Below the pieces are notes generated by a model. The model had not been told where the DNA came from and ran no database searches. It saw only the letters and a list, made by a program, of their open reading frames with translations. Positions 43,595 through 54,200 of a stretch of 64,000 nt of DNA are shown here, in pieces. Numbering within the stretch: the stretch's first letter is position 1; each line of letters starts with the position of its first letter. Both the position numbers and the translations under genes were made by a program. Source of the DNA: Limnomonas spitsbergensis (taxonomy: Eukaryota; Chlorophyta; Chlorophyceae; Chlamydomonadales). The stretch is taken from NCBI GenBank assembly GCA_037349105.1, contig JAYJMM010000101.1, positions 2,356,001 to 2,420,000 on the forward strand, in the 5' to 3' direction.

Positions 43595-43758
43595 CTGCCA
43601 TCGATAGCATGCACCGCCACTCGGTAGGTGACTGGGCCATTCAGCAGCGCCATGCATCCCCCATCCGGCAACCATGACAGCTCAGTCGCATATGATGTGG
43701 ATGTTGGGGAATGGTGCAGCTGGGAGCAGGAGGCCGTGTCATAAACTCTGACATGGTC
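43595..43758 (-). pseudogene. WRAP73: WRAP73-like exon (LSWLPDGGCMALLD), module C
   Basis: 164 nt, same boundaries as in module A: donor GATGGCAG|GTGTGG. The frame is open; the few changes include GCTGTCATGG against GAGCTGTCATGG context near 43680. Confidence 0.62.
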
Positions 43759-44258
43759 CCGACGTCAGAACCGCTGAGGGAGGGAGACGAGGGTGCAGGG
43801 TTGAGGGTTCAAGTCTGGAAGTGCTTCATCAGGATCTATGAGGGGGTGTCAAACCTGCTGACACAGATGCCACATTCACAAAACTGAGCAGAGGGCAGGA
43901 GGGTCACAGCTTATACGGGCCGAGGGTGTTGAGTTTGAGGGTTGGAAGTGTTGCTGCTGGTCCCAAGGAGGATGTTCTACGCGCTGACAGGGTCTTGACG
44001 CCTGCACCTCTGACCTTGGGCTTGGAGGCTCGGAAGGGCTGAGGGGTGAGGGTTGGAAGTGTTGGAGCTGGGACCACGAGGCGGCATCGAGATCACACAA
44101 GTAGAAGCCATTTTGTATGAACATTGCTCAGCTACATGCCTACATTTCAGTTACGCCTGGGTATGTAGCTGAGGGTTCTGGTTGCAGTAAGTGCTAGTGG
44201 TAAGGCGGCTGACTGTTGCCTAGCTGAGCAACAGGGTGGAGGCTGACCTAGGGTTTAG

Positions 44259-44336
44259 CTCTAGTTGGGCCATGTACTGCCCACAAGGGTTGAAGGCGAT
44301 GCCCTGGACGACTTTGTACCGGGCAGGTAGTGGCAT
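44259..44336 (-). pseudogene. WRAP73: WRAP73-like exon, frameshifted with dead donor, module C
   Basis: Compared with 2069-2150, four bases are missing after the YLPGTKS part, shifting the frame before GIAF-PCGQYMAQLE. The donor G is changed (GAG|CTAAACC). These two lesions disable the copy even though its neighbouring exons are intact. Confidence 0.66.
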
Positions 44337-45268
44337 ATGCGATCCTCTGCAGATTAAACGGGTGCATTTACGACAACAACAAAATGACAAAATACAGGAT
44401 TTCCCACCCGGTTAGTTCACAGTTAGTGGCACTTGCCATCCTGGAATGGAATGGATGAACAACATATGTAATGTATGAGTAAAACAGGATTCTGATTTTT
44501 GTTTCTGGCAGAAAGTAGCACGTCTACAAACCTGAAATGAAAGGGTTGAAATAAAAATATTACTTGTTAATGCCCACAGACGGGATTTCGCACCGGGCCT
44601 GTCGTGGCCCCTGCGCTCCACTGCCGATGGAATGGATCAACGACCAAGCCTTGTTTCGCGTAGGATGCAAACAGTAGAGGATTTCCCCCTGGCAGTATGT
44701 GGCACCTGCCATTCTGCAGAAGTGTAGAGGGGATCGATGAACGAACAAGCCTTGTTTCAAATGATGCAACCAAGACAGGATTGTGCGCCTGCCCTTGCAG
44801 GATGTGGCATCTGCCATTCTGCACAAGTGCAGAGGGAATGGACCTGGCGGACCCATTGCTTCAAATCAAACTCAAACTTGTAAAGAAAGGTCAGCATTGC
44901 TCCCGGCAGCTATTGCAGCCCAGGTCAACGCAAGCCATGTAGCTGTGGATTGAATATCGGGACAGCTTTAGGCTGGAGTGCGTCCACAGGCTGAATAGCT
45001 CTGGATCATCTCAGCATGAGCTAGATATACAACTCATCATGTCTGGCCTCAAGGACTTGAGGGACTATGATGGGGTGTGGATGTGTCTTAAGAACTTCAC
45101 ACCTTCAATATTTCAACAGAGTCTATCAATGACTTAACCCTGACTGAACACCCTGATTTAACCTGGACCTGACCCTGATTTAACCTGGACCTGACCCTGA
45201 TTTAACCTGGACCTGCCCCTGATTTAACCCCAGCGTGGCCCCCCCCCCCATGCTGTCTCCCCCCGTAC

Positions 45269-45349
45269 CGTAAGGGACCAGACCGTGGTGCAGATGTTGA
45301 AGGTGGCGGACAACAGGATGGCCGTGCCGTCTGAAGACCACCGGGCGGC
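45269..45349 (-). pseudogene. WRAP73: WRAP73-like exon (AARWSSDGTAILL, TVWSL), module C
   Basis: An 81-nt exon with acceptor GAGGCAG|GCC and donor ACG|GTACGG. It keeps the Trp codon lost in module A. NICTTVWSLT closes the blade, as TVWSL does in WRAP73. No lesion. Confidence 0.7.
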
Positions 45350-45458
45350 CTGCCTCAGGGGAGAAGGGGAAGAGGGGGATAGTTGAGGAGGGGATGAGGA
45401 TATACTCCACCCCTATTCACATCAGGTCATAACCACCACACACATCTGCACTATAATC

Positions 45459-45850
45459 CCTCCCCCTCCCCTCCCCTCCCCCCTCCCTTCCCTCCCCCCT
45501 CCCCTCCCTCCCCCCTCCCATCCCCCCTCCTCTCCCCTCCCTCCCTTCCCTCCCCCCTCCCTCCCCTCCCTCCCCTCCCTCCCCTCCCTCCCCTCCCTCC
45601 CCTCCCTCCCCTCCCTCCCCTCCCTCCCCTCCCCTCTCTCCCCTCCCTCCCCTCCCTCCCCTCCCTCCCCTCCCTCCCCTCCCTCCCCTCCCTCCCCTCC
45701 CTCCCCTCCCCTCCCTCCCCTCCCTCCCCTCCCTCCCCTCCCTCCCCTCCCTCCCCACCCTCCCCTCCCTCCCCTCCCTCCCCTCCCTCCCCTCCCTCCC
45801 CTCCCTCCCCTCCCTCCCCTCCCTCCCCTCCCCCCCTCCCTCCCCTCCTT
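45459..45850. repeat. 9-bp C-rich minisatellite (CCCTCCCCT), module C
   Basis: Same unit and place as 3249-3590, but slightly longer and with several length breaks that shift the phase. The minus-strand Gly/Arg/Glu frames are artefacts. Confidence 0.95.
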
Positions 45851-45859
45851 AGGGATCAG

Positions 45860-47100
45860 TAAATCCTGGATTAAGATACGGTGCAAGGGGGAGGGGAAAG
45901 CTTGGGAAAGGGGATCCGGGCGTTGTATTGCATAGATGCGTATCACATGGTCTGTAGGTTGGGGGGTGGGGCTTAGGGCTTCTAATTCTTGACCCTAAAT
46001 GGGGAGGACGGCATTGTATTGGACGCCTGGACTCATGGGCTCATGCATGCCAAACATGGCTAGCTGGTGCTGCATGACTTGCCTGGCTCCAAAGACACAA
46101 ACACAGACCGTTGCATGGCTTGCCTGGCTCCGACCGGATGCACCATGCAACCTGCATGACATGCACTTGTCTCATGGTCTTTCTACTTGACTCATTGTCT
46201 GCTACTATCTTTCCGGTGAGGGCAGTCCCTTGTACACAGGCAGGGTGGTACTTTCAAGGCGCGTTTGGCGTACCCGTGGATCCAAGGTTCCGCTTGTAAA
46301 ATGCACCGAGAAAATAAATAATACCGGTTACGTGCAGCCATTTTTTGGCCCCAGTCTGAACGCACCCCAGGGATTCACACCTTTGCTCCAGATATTTCCC
46401 GCAGTACAAAAGTGGCAGATACGCGAACATGTCCCAGTCTGGCTCCAGGGGTGCGCACTCTTCAATCCCGCCCATCTTTACCAAGGTCTTCAAGAATTTG
46501 CCTATATTGAGGACTCTTTACATTGCCAGCCACACTGTCAATAATATCTGGAAACGTCGGTGGCCTTCATCAGATTTACATTTCGCATCCTCCGAAGCGA
46601 ATACGGACAGCTGCATTGAGTACATCCAATTCGACGCAAGTACGCAACATTGCCCCTGGTGAGCGGAACATGGACCATGAGTGGAACAAGATTCAAGAAT
46701 AGCATGTCGGTCAGTAATTCAGTATGTCAAGCAAGGACTGGACTGAGGAATCTGCAACATTTCAATTGTGTTTTACCCCATATTAGTTTCTCTCGGTTTC
46801 CTCACTGCCTCATTCTTCCACTGCATTTCCAGCTCGCACAGCCTGGCCTTTACCTAAAAGGCTTTAGGTTGGGTGCCTCCGAGGCTTCGAGCAGAAACGA
46901 CAACTGGAGCCCGTGTGCTTTTTTGCATGAATAATAAATTAATAATGGGTCGTCAGGACGGCCATTCATACAGCTTTATTGGTTTATATGTATCTGGAGG
47001 AGTGTGTTGTATGTTGGCTTGCATGAACTCATCAACCTCATTCGCTTGTCGAGCAGGAGAAGAGCAGCCCAACAGATCGAAGGAAGTGGTATTGCGCACC
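45860..47100. other. Intergenic region upstream of ankyrin gene, module C
   Basis: Close copy of 3600-4863. The frame of the ankyrin gene is open back to an ATG at 46873, adding 76 residues. Module A shares this extension from 4636, but module B breaks it, so I treat it as 5' UTR. Confidence 0.5.
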
Positions 47101-48771
47101 ATGACCTCATTTGCATCCACTGAGACTATCGAAACGGATACATCTGCTTCTCCTTCCCCGAGCGAGGACCCAGCCATCTTCGCCTGCCTCCTTAACGCGG
47201 ACATCCTTGGCATCATCCTCAGCAATGCAGATGCATGGCTATGCAATGATCGAGGCCCCCCTGCACCTTGCGCACTCCTTCCCAGTCGGGTGCAGTATGG
47301 AGCGTGGCGGGTGTGCAGGCGTTGGCGCGACTGCCTCAGGGACTGCCCCATTAATCTAGCTCGTGCCATGATGGCGGTACATGGTCCTGACCAGGCCCTC
47401 ATGAGAGCTGTTGGCTGCAACAGTCTGGAATATGACAACCTGGAGATGGTGAGGCTCATGCTCGATCTGGGTGCACAGGCAGACTGCCAGGATGGGTGGG
47501 CACTGGTGAGTGCAGCCGAGAGTGGAAAATATGCGGTAGCGCAGTTGTTATTGGGGTGGAAGGAGCATGCCCCACAAGCTGACTGTCGGGATGGGTCGGC
47601 ACTGGTGTGGGCTGCCAGGAATAGCCACGAGGCGGTGGTGCGGTTGTTGTTGGGGTGGAGGGAGCATGCACCTCGTGCGGACTGCCGTTGTGCGAAAGCA
47701 CTGGTGTTGGCAGCCAGGAATGGCCACGAGGCGGTGGTGCGGCTGTTGTTGGGGTGGAGGGAGCATGCCCCACGAGCTGACAGCCATGATGGAGAGGCAC
47801 TGGTGTGGGCAGCCGGGAATGGCCACGAGGCAGTGGTGCAACTGTTGTTGGGGTGGAAGTCGCATGCTCCACATGCGGACTGCCAGGATGGAGTGGCACT
47901 GATGATGGCAGCGCAAGGCGGCCATGAGGCAGTGGTGCAACTGTTGTTGGGGTGGAAGACGCATGCTCCACGTGCGGACTGCCAGAATGAGTGGGCACTG
48001 ATGTTGGCAGTGCATCGCGGCCACGAGGCAGTGGTGCAACTGTTGTTGGGGTGGAAGGCGCATGCTCCACGTGCGGACTGCCAGGATGGAGTGGCACTGA
48101 TGATGGCAGCGCAAGGCGGCCATGAGGCAGTGGTGCAACTGTTGTTGGGGTGGAAGGCGCATGCTCCACGTGCGGACTGCCAGGATGGAGTTGCACTGAT
48201 GATGGCAGCGCAAGGCGGCCATGAGGCAGTGGTGCAACTGTTGTTGGGGTGGAAGGCGCATGCTCCACGTGCAGACTGCCAGAATGGGAGGGCACTGATG
48301 TTGGCAGCGCAAGTCGGCCACGAGGCAGTGGTGCAACTGTTGTTGGGGTGGAAGGCGCATGCTCCACGTGCGGACTGCCGGAATGGGAGGGCACTGATGT
48401 TGGCAGCGCAAGTCGGCCACGAGGCAGTGGTGCAACTGTTGTTGGGGTGGAAGGCGCATGCTCCACGTGCAGACTGCCAGAATGGGAGGGCACTGTTTTC
48501 AGCAGCGCAAGGCGGCCATGAGGTGGTGGTGCGGGTGTTGTTGGGGTGGAAGGCGCATGCTCCACGTGCGGACTGCCAGAATGGGAGGGCACTGGTGTTG
48601 GCAGCCAGGAATGGCCACAAGGCGGTGGCGCGGCTGTTGCTTGATTGCAGTGAGAATGCCCCCCGTGCTGACTGTCAAAGGGGACGGGCACTGTCCTTGG
48701 CTAGGAACAGAGGTCACACAGCTGTCCTGCATATGCTGCGGGAACGCTGCGGCATGTTGCGGCATGTATAA
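47101..48771 (+). CDS. Ankyrin-repeat protein, possible F-box N-terminus (copy C)
   Basis: Intact 556-codon frame from the ATG shared by all copies (context CGCACCATGA). Leader MTSFASTETIETDTSASPS, then an F-box-like DILGIILSNADAW...WRVCRRWRDCL, then about 13-14 ankyrin repeats of 33 residues. The middle eight are almost identical (GHEAVVQLLLGWKAHAPRA, DCQ-G-AL). Two residues are missing after FACL relative to A and B. It ends CGMLRHV. Copy A shares its N-terminal repeats but differs in repeat number by one and carries a stop. No signal peptide or membrane helix. A protein-protein interaction role is implied; the partner is unknown. Confidence 0.87.
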   Translation: MTSFASTETIETDTSASPSPSEDPAIFACLLNADILGIILSNADAWLCNDRGPPAPCALLPSRVQYGAWRVCRRWRDCLRDCPINLARAMMAVHGPDQALMRAVGCNSLEYDNLEMVRLMLDLGAQADCQDGWALVSAAESGKYAVAQLLLGWKEHAPQADCRDGSALVWAARNSHEAVVRLLLGWREHAPRADCRCAKALVLAARNGHEAVVRLLLGWREHAPRADSHDGEALVWAAGNGHEAVVQLLLGWKSHAPHADCQDGVALMMAAQGGHEAVVQLLLGWKTHAPRADCQNEWALMLAVHRGHEAVVQLLLGWKAHAPRADCQDGVALMMAAQGGHEAVVQLLLGWKAHAPRADCQDGVALMMAAQGGHEAVVQLLLGWKAHAPRADCQNGRALMLAAQVGHEAVVQLLLGWKAHAPRADCRNGRALMLAAQVGHEAVVQLLLGWKAHAPRADCQNGRALFSAAQGGHEVVVRVLLGWKAHAPRADCQNGRALVLAARNGHKAVARLLLDCSENAPRADCQRGRALSLARNRGHTAVLHMLRERCGMLRHV

Positions 48772-50334
48772 GCGGCATCATGTCACTGTGGAAGTGAAAT
48801 TGATTGTTGGTCTTAACTATGCAAGGGTCAGATATACACCCACTACTCTCCTAGCGTTCCTCGTGTGTTTCAAACATTGCAGGTCTTCTTCCACTTCATG
48901 ATCTGCCTCTCCTATCTTATCCGGGCTGTCCATGAATATACTTTAAGGTGATTTAAAGGTATTTCCCTGTTAGCAGTATCATCATCATGTTTTTGAGTTT
49001 TTCTTAGTTGTGTTCCAGAGGTTGTTTAGTATTTTCCCCAGGCGCTAAGGAGGCGTACTACGCATGTGAACGAATTTAGGGACTACCGGAAACGGGAAAA
49101 AACAATCCGGTACATGTTTACATTTATTCTCAATTTTTTGATCCTCATGCATGTCCGTTATGGTCAGATATTCTGCCTTTGCACAGTTCAACACATCCCT
49201 GCGTGTAGGATCACCTTACATTCAGAGAACGGGTATGGACAGGCCCACAAGACAATGCCACAGACATCCACGCTTTGTACCTGGGCAGGCCAGGGTGGGA
49301 TGCTCTGACTTTTGTGAAGGGTGTGGCAGTTTATCATTGAGGCTATGTCGTTCAGAGGCCTTTGTTTCCCTTTTCCTGACCAACTGCCTAGTACGTTTGT
49401 TTGGTTTTCTCTTTGTTGAGGGCTAGGATCTAGACGGGCTGAGGATTCTACAGACTTCCTTCATGTTGGGATGGTCTGTTCCTTCTCCTTTTTCCGCATG
49501 TTCATTTTTTTCTCCTCTAGCCTTACGTTTATTTTTCCCTCCTGACCAGACAATCCGGCGGCCACACGGTCGAGATCCTTTTCTACTTTCAGCATGGCCC
49601 TGAGGTATCATGTTCTTGACAAGTGAACATTTTAATGCCGTTCAATCCATTTCCCGGACCAATAATGCAGTGGCTTAGAAACGAATGTAGGCTGTTTTGT
49701 CTGCGGGTGCGGAGATGTCAATGACGATACCCCTCTGGGCCTTGCTGAAAAGGTGGTCAAGATGTAACAAACATGTAAGAAGATGGTTGTGTGTCCTCAT
49801 TCAATCATTAGGCCAGCATGGTCGTGCCACGACACCACACCTGACCTCATGCATATAAAACCCAGTAAGCTAAGGCCACCTGTCAGAAGGTCAGTGGAGC
49901 ATTAATAGCATGCGAGTCACAAGCGAGGGGTAGGGCAAGCCATCCATCACGATTGAAGGACCGGCATGGCTCCACCATGTAGCTCAAGCAGCAATCCGCA
50001 CTGCTTCAACTCCCAGCATGCCTGAATGTAGCTGAATTGTAGCTGAAGCACCCTCTACTAAACCCTGCAAGCCCAGCACTAACCCCAGTCCACATTCACA
50101 GCCTTACAACTCAAGAATCGGAGGAAGCTGAAATGTATACTTGCTTTAATATATTCTTGCTGGTTGCCGACAGCCATGAAAATCGCCACTGATAGTAAGC
50201 AGACCTGCCGTAGTCAAGAGTGGCCCCAATTGATTGCAGCCATATACACACAGTTGAAGGATCAATACTGCTAGAGCCAACACCGACCGTCACTGATTCC
50301 CGGAGGACGCTTTCACTTATAACTTATTGCCGTT
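48772..50334. other. Module tail, non-coding, copy C
   Basis: Close copy of the module A tail to about 50330. The possible poly(A) signal is TGTAG here. The frame at 49151-49426 corresponds to 6691-6876 but is shifted by a 1-nt deletion. Confidence 0.5.
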
Positions 50335-50876
50335 TGCAGCTCAAGCCACATGCTTGCAACAGGTTTGACGGAAAAGATCATGGCTCAAGATTCAAATTTA
50401 CAAATTAATTAGGGGTGATGTTGCCATTCAGCATCGACAATTTTCTGGATTCATACGAAGTTGTCATCAGAGGAGTTGCTCCCAAGCATGCAGTAACCAG
50501 CGTATCGCGTGCATGCGGTGATTTTTAAGATTAATGAAGGGAAACAATTCAAGTTAAGGGTTAAGGGAAGTACTGGGGGTTAGGGTATTAGGGTAAGTTT
50601 CCAGGCAATCAAAATGATCTTATGAAGCAGCGACCAACTCACACCATGCGTGTGTGGCTGCAAGCGATCCTTGTTTGAATTCAGGAGCGGCATTTACCCA
50701 GACCCCAAACACAGGGCTGCTTGGAATTAGACAAATGCATGTCAGACGAAGGGGGAGAATGAATTCAAGCAGACCATATATGTTAGCAAGGCATTCAAAT
50801 GAAGGCACACATTTGGATGTCACGGGACAACCGGCCAACGGTTCAAATATCTGTTTTGATGTAAATAAAATATGTT
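50335..50876. repeat. Decayed ~100-bp repeat and C-D junction
   Basis: Shortened remains of the tail repeat (GCAGCGACCAACTCACACC near 50625). It then passes through AAATAAAATATGTT directly into the next module at CATGAATCATG, where module A has AAAGGAAACATGCT followed by the 12.65-kb element. It reads as the unoccupied insertion site. Confidence 0.5.
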
Positions 50877-51165
50877 CATGAATCATGAAACAAGCTTACC
50901 CTTCTGTGCCTTCTTGTTCTGTGTTTGGCTGTCCCAGTTGTCTGCCTCCTATAATCCCTTGTCTTATATTTACCCTTTAGCTCCACTTCCTAGCCTTCCG
51001 ACCAGTTCGCTTAGCCAGGCCCTTCCCAAAGAGGTTAATGATGGTTGGGTTGTCACAGTAGCAGCACATACCAATGACTCGCCAATCCCAGCGGATAAGA
51101 GGGGTATCCCACATCTGCATTCCTTGCCTGCATCCACACCTAAAAGGTTCCGGAGCAGGGTGTGG
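50877..51165 (-). pseudogene. Start of module D: 3' remnant of WRAP73-like gene
   Basis: Diverged counterpart of 21090-21344 and 35495-35753 (GTCTGCCTCC, CTTCCTAGCCTTCCGACC, AGGTTCCGGAGCAGG). Homology stops about where the HYMWVS exon should begin, and unrelated sequence leads into the heptamer satellite at 51296. Confidence 0.55.
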
Positions 51166-51295
51166 GTCAGACTGATCAATAAAGGTCAGAAGGCAACCTT
51201 TCCCCAATCTTTCCTGTACAAAGAGTTGAGAGACCATTGTAGGTGGTCGAAACAGTCCAGGCAGGAGTAGAGCTGAACCACAGACAGGGCCTCAG

Positions 51296-54200
51296 CCTTC
51301 CCATTAGACAAGGAATCAGGGATCAGGCACCAGGGATCAGGGATCAGGGATCAGGGATCAGGGATCAGGGATCAGGGATCAGGGATCAGGGATCAGGGAT
51401 CGGGGATCAGGGATCAGGGATCAGGGATCAGGGATCAGGGACAAGGCACCAGGGATCAGGCACCAGGCACCAGGGATCAGGGATCAGGGACCAGGGACCA
51501 GGGATCAGGGATCAGGGGCCAGGGGCCAGGGATCAGGGATCAAGGATCAGGGATCAGGCACCAGGGATCAGGCACCAGGGATCAGGCACCAGGGATCAGG
51601 CACCAGGGATCAGGGACCTGGGATCAGGGATCAGGGGCCAGGGGCCAGGGGCCAGGGGCCAGGGGCCAGGGATCAGGGATCAGGGATCAGGGATCAGGGA
51701 TCAGGGATCAGGGATCAGGGATCAGGGATCAGGGATCAGGGATCAGGGGTCAGGGGTCAGGGGTCAGGGGTCAGGGGTCAGGGGTCAGGGGTCAGGGGTC
51801 AGGGGTCAGGGGTCAGGGGTCAGGGGTCAGGGGTCAGGGGTCAGGGGTCAGGTATCAGGGATCGGGGATCAGGGATCAGGGATCAGGGATCAGGGATCAG
51901 GGATCAGGGATCAGGGGCCAGGGGCCAGGGGCCAGGGGCCAGGGGCCAGGGGCCAGGGATCAGGGATCAGGGATCAGGGATCAGGGATCAGGGATCAGGG
52001 ATCAGGGATCAGGGATCAGGGATCAGGGATCAGGGATCAGGGATCAGGGATCAGGGATCAGGGATCAGGGATCAGGGATCAGGGACCAGGGACCAGGGAC
52101 CAGGGACCAGGGATCAGGGATCAGGGACAAGGCACCAGGGATCAGGCACCAGGGATCAGGCACCAGGGATCAGGGACCAGGGATCAGGGATCAGGGATCA
52201 GGGGCCAGGGGCCAGGGGCCAGGGGCCAGGGGCCAGGGATCAGGGGCCAGGGGCTAGGGATCAGGGATCAGGGATCAGGGATCAGGGATCAGGGATCAGG
52301 GATCAGGGATCAGGGATCAGGGATCAGGGATCAGGGATCAGGGATCAGGGATCAGGGGTCAGGGGTCAGGGATCAGGGATCAGGGATCAGGGATCAGGGA
52401 TCAGGGATCAGGGATCAGGGATCAGGGATCAGGGATCAGGGATCAGGGATCAGGGATCAGGGATCAGGGATCAGGGATCAGGGATCAGGGATCAGGGATC
52501 AGGGATCAGGGATCAGGGATCAGGGATCAGGGATCAGGGATCAGGGATCAGGGATCAGGGGTCAGGGATCAGGGATCAGGGATCAGGGATCAGGGATCAG
52601 GGATCAGGGATCAGGGATCAGGGATCAGGGATCAGGGATCAGGGATCAGGGATCAGGGATCAGGGATCAGGGATCAGGGATCAGGGATCAGGGATCAGGG
52701 ATCGGGGATCAGGGATCAGGGATCAGGGATCAGGGACAAGGCACCAGGGATCAGGCACCAGGCACCAGGGATCAGGGATCAGGGACCAGGGACCTGGGAT
52801 CAGGGATCAGGGGCCAGGGGCCAGGGATCAGGGATCAAGGATCAGGGATCAGGCACCAGGGATCAGGGGTCAGGGATCAGGGATCAGGGATCAGGGACCT
52901 GGGATCAGGGATCAGGGGCCAGGGGCCAGGGGCCAGGGGCCAGGGGCCAGGGGCCAGGGGCCAGGGGCCAGGGATCAGGGATCAGGGATCAGGGGCCAGG
53001 GGCCAGGGGCCAGGGATCAGGGGCCAGGGGCTAGGGATCAGGGATCAGGGATCAGGGATCAGGGATCAGGGATCAGGGATCAGGGATCAGGGATCAGGGA
53101 TCAGGGATCAGGGATCAGGGATCAGGGATCAGGGATCAGGGGTCAGGGGTCAGGGATCAGGGATCAGGGATCAGGGATCAGGGATCAGGGATCAGGGATC
53201 AGGGATCAGGGATCAGGGATCAGGGATCAGGGATCAGGGATCAGGGATCAGGGATCAGGGATCAGGGATCAGGGATCAGGGATCAGGGATCAGGGATCAG
53301 GGATCAGGGATCAGGGATCAGGGACAAGGCACCAGGGATCAGGCACCAGGCACCAGGGATCAGGGATCAGGGACCAGGGACCAGGGATCAGGGATCAGGG
53401 GCCAGGGGCCAGGGATCAGGGATCAAGGATTAGGGATCAGGCACCAGGGATCAGGCACCAGGGATCAGGCACCAGGGATCAGGCACCAGGGATCAGGGAC
53501 CTGGGATCAGGGATCAGGGGTCAGGGGCCAGGGGCCAGGGGCCAGGGGCCAGGGATCAGGGACCAGGGATCAGGGATCAGGGGCCAGGGGCCAGGGGCCA
53601 GGGATCAGGGATCAGGGATCGGGGATCAGGGATCAGGGATCAGGGATCAGGGATCAGGGATCAGGGATCAGGGATCAGGGATCAGGGATCAGGGGTCAGG
53701 GGTCAGGTATCAGGGATCGGGGATCAGGGATCAGGGATCAGGGATCAGGGATCAGGGATCAGGGATCAGGGGCCAGGGGCCAGGGGCCAGGGATCAGGGA
53801 TCAGGGATCGGGGATCAGGGATCAGGGATCAGGGATCAGGGATCAGGGATCAGGGATCAGGGATCAGGGATCAGGGATCAGGGGTCAGGGGTCAGGGGTC
53901 AGGGGTCAGGGGTCAGGGGTCAGGGGTCAGGGGTCATGGGTCAGGGGTCAGGGGTCAGGGGTCAGGGATCAGGGATCGGGGATCAGGGATCAGGGATCAG
54001 GGATCAGGGATCAGGGATCAGGGATCAGGGATCAGGGGCCAGGGGCCAGGGGCCAGGGGCCAGGGGCCAGGGGCCAGGGATCAGGCACTAGGGATCAGGG
54101 ATCAGGGATCAGGGATCAGGGATCAATGTCAGGGATCAGGGATCAGGGATCAGGGATCAAGGATCAGAGATCAGGGATCAGGGATCAGGGATCAGGGATC

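Larger units (their letters stand above)
35754..45349 (-). pseudogene. WRAP73: WRAP73/WDR8-like WD40 gene, module C (split, damaged)
   Basis: Minus-strand blocks in order: 45269-45349 (AARWSSDGTAILL...TVWSLT, intact), 44259-44336 (frameshifted), 43595-43758 (intact), 36191-36342 (intact) and 35754-35849 (intact). The second block lacks 4 nt (TCGG on the plus strand) relative to module A, and its donor reads GAG|CTAAAC instead of GAG|GTAAAC. The GIKSNNWDPSGQF exon of module B was not found between 36343 and 36700. The intron between 43595 and 36342 holds the 6.5-kb 31-bp array. N-terminal exons are absent. Several exons look functional, but the whole gene cannot be. Confidence 0.7.

Noticed and set aside
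46873..47100. 76-residue N-terminal extension of ankyrin copy C (and 4636-4863 in A)
   Set aside because: Not open in module B; the downstream ATG is shared by all three copies.
46953..48691. Long minus-strand frames opposite the ankyrin genes (also 5225-6163 and 31969-33131)
   Set aside because: Antisense shadows of GC-rich 99-bp coding repeats; no start context or known domain.
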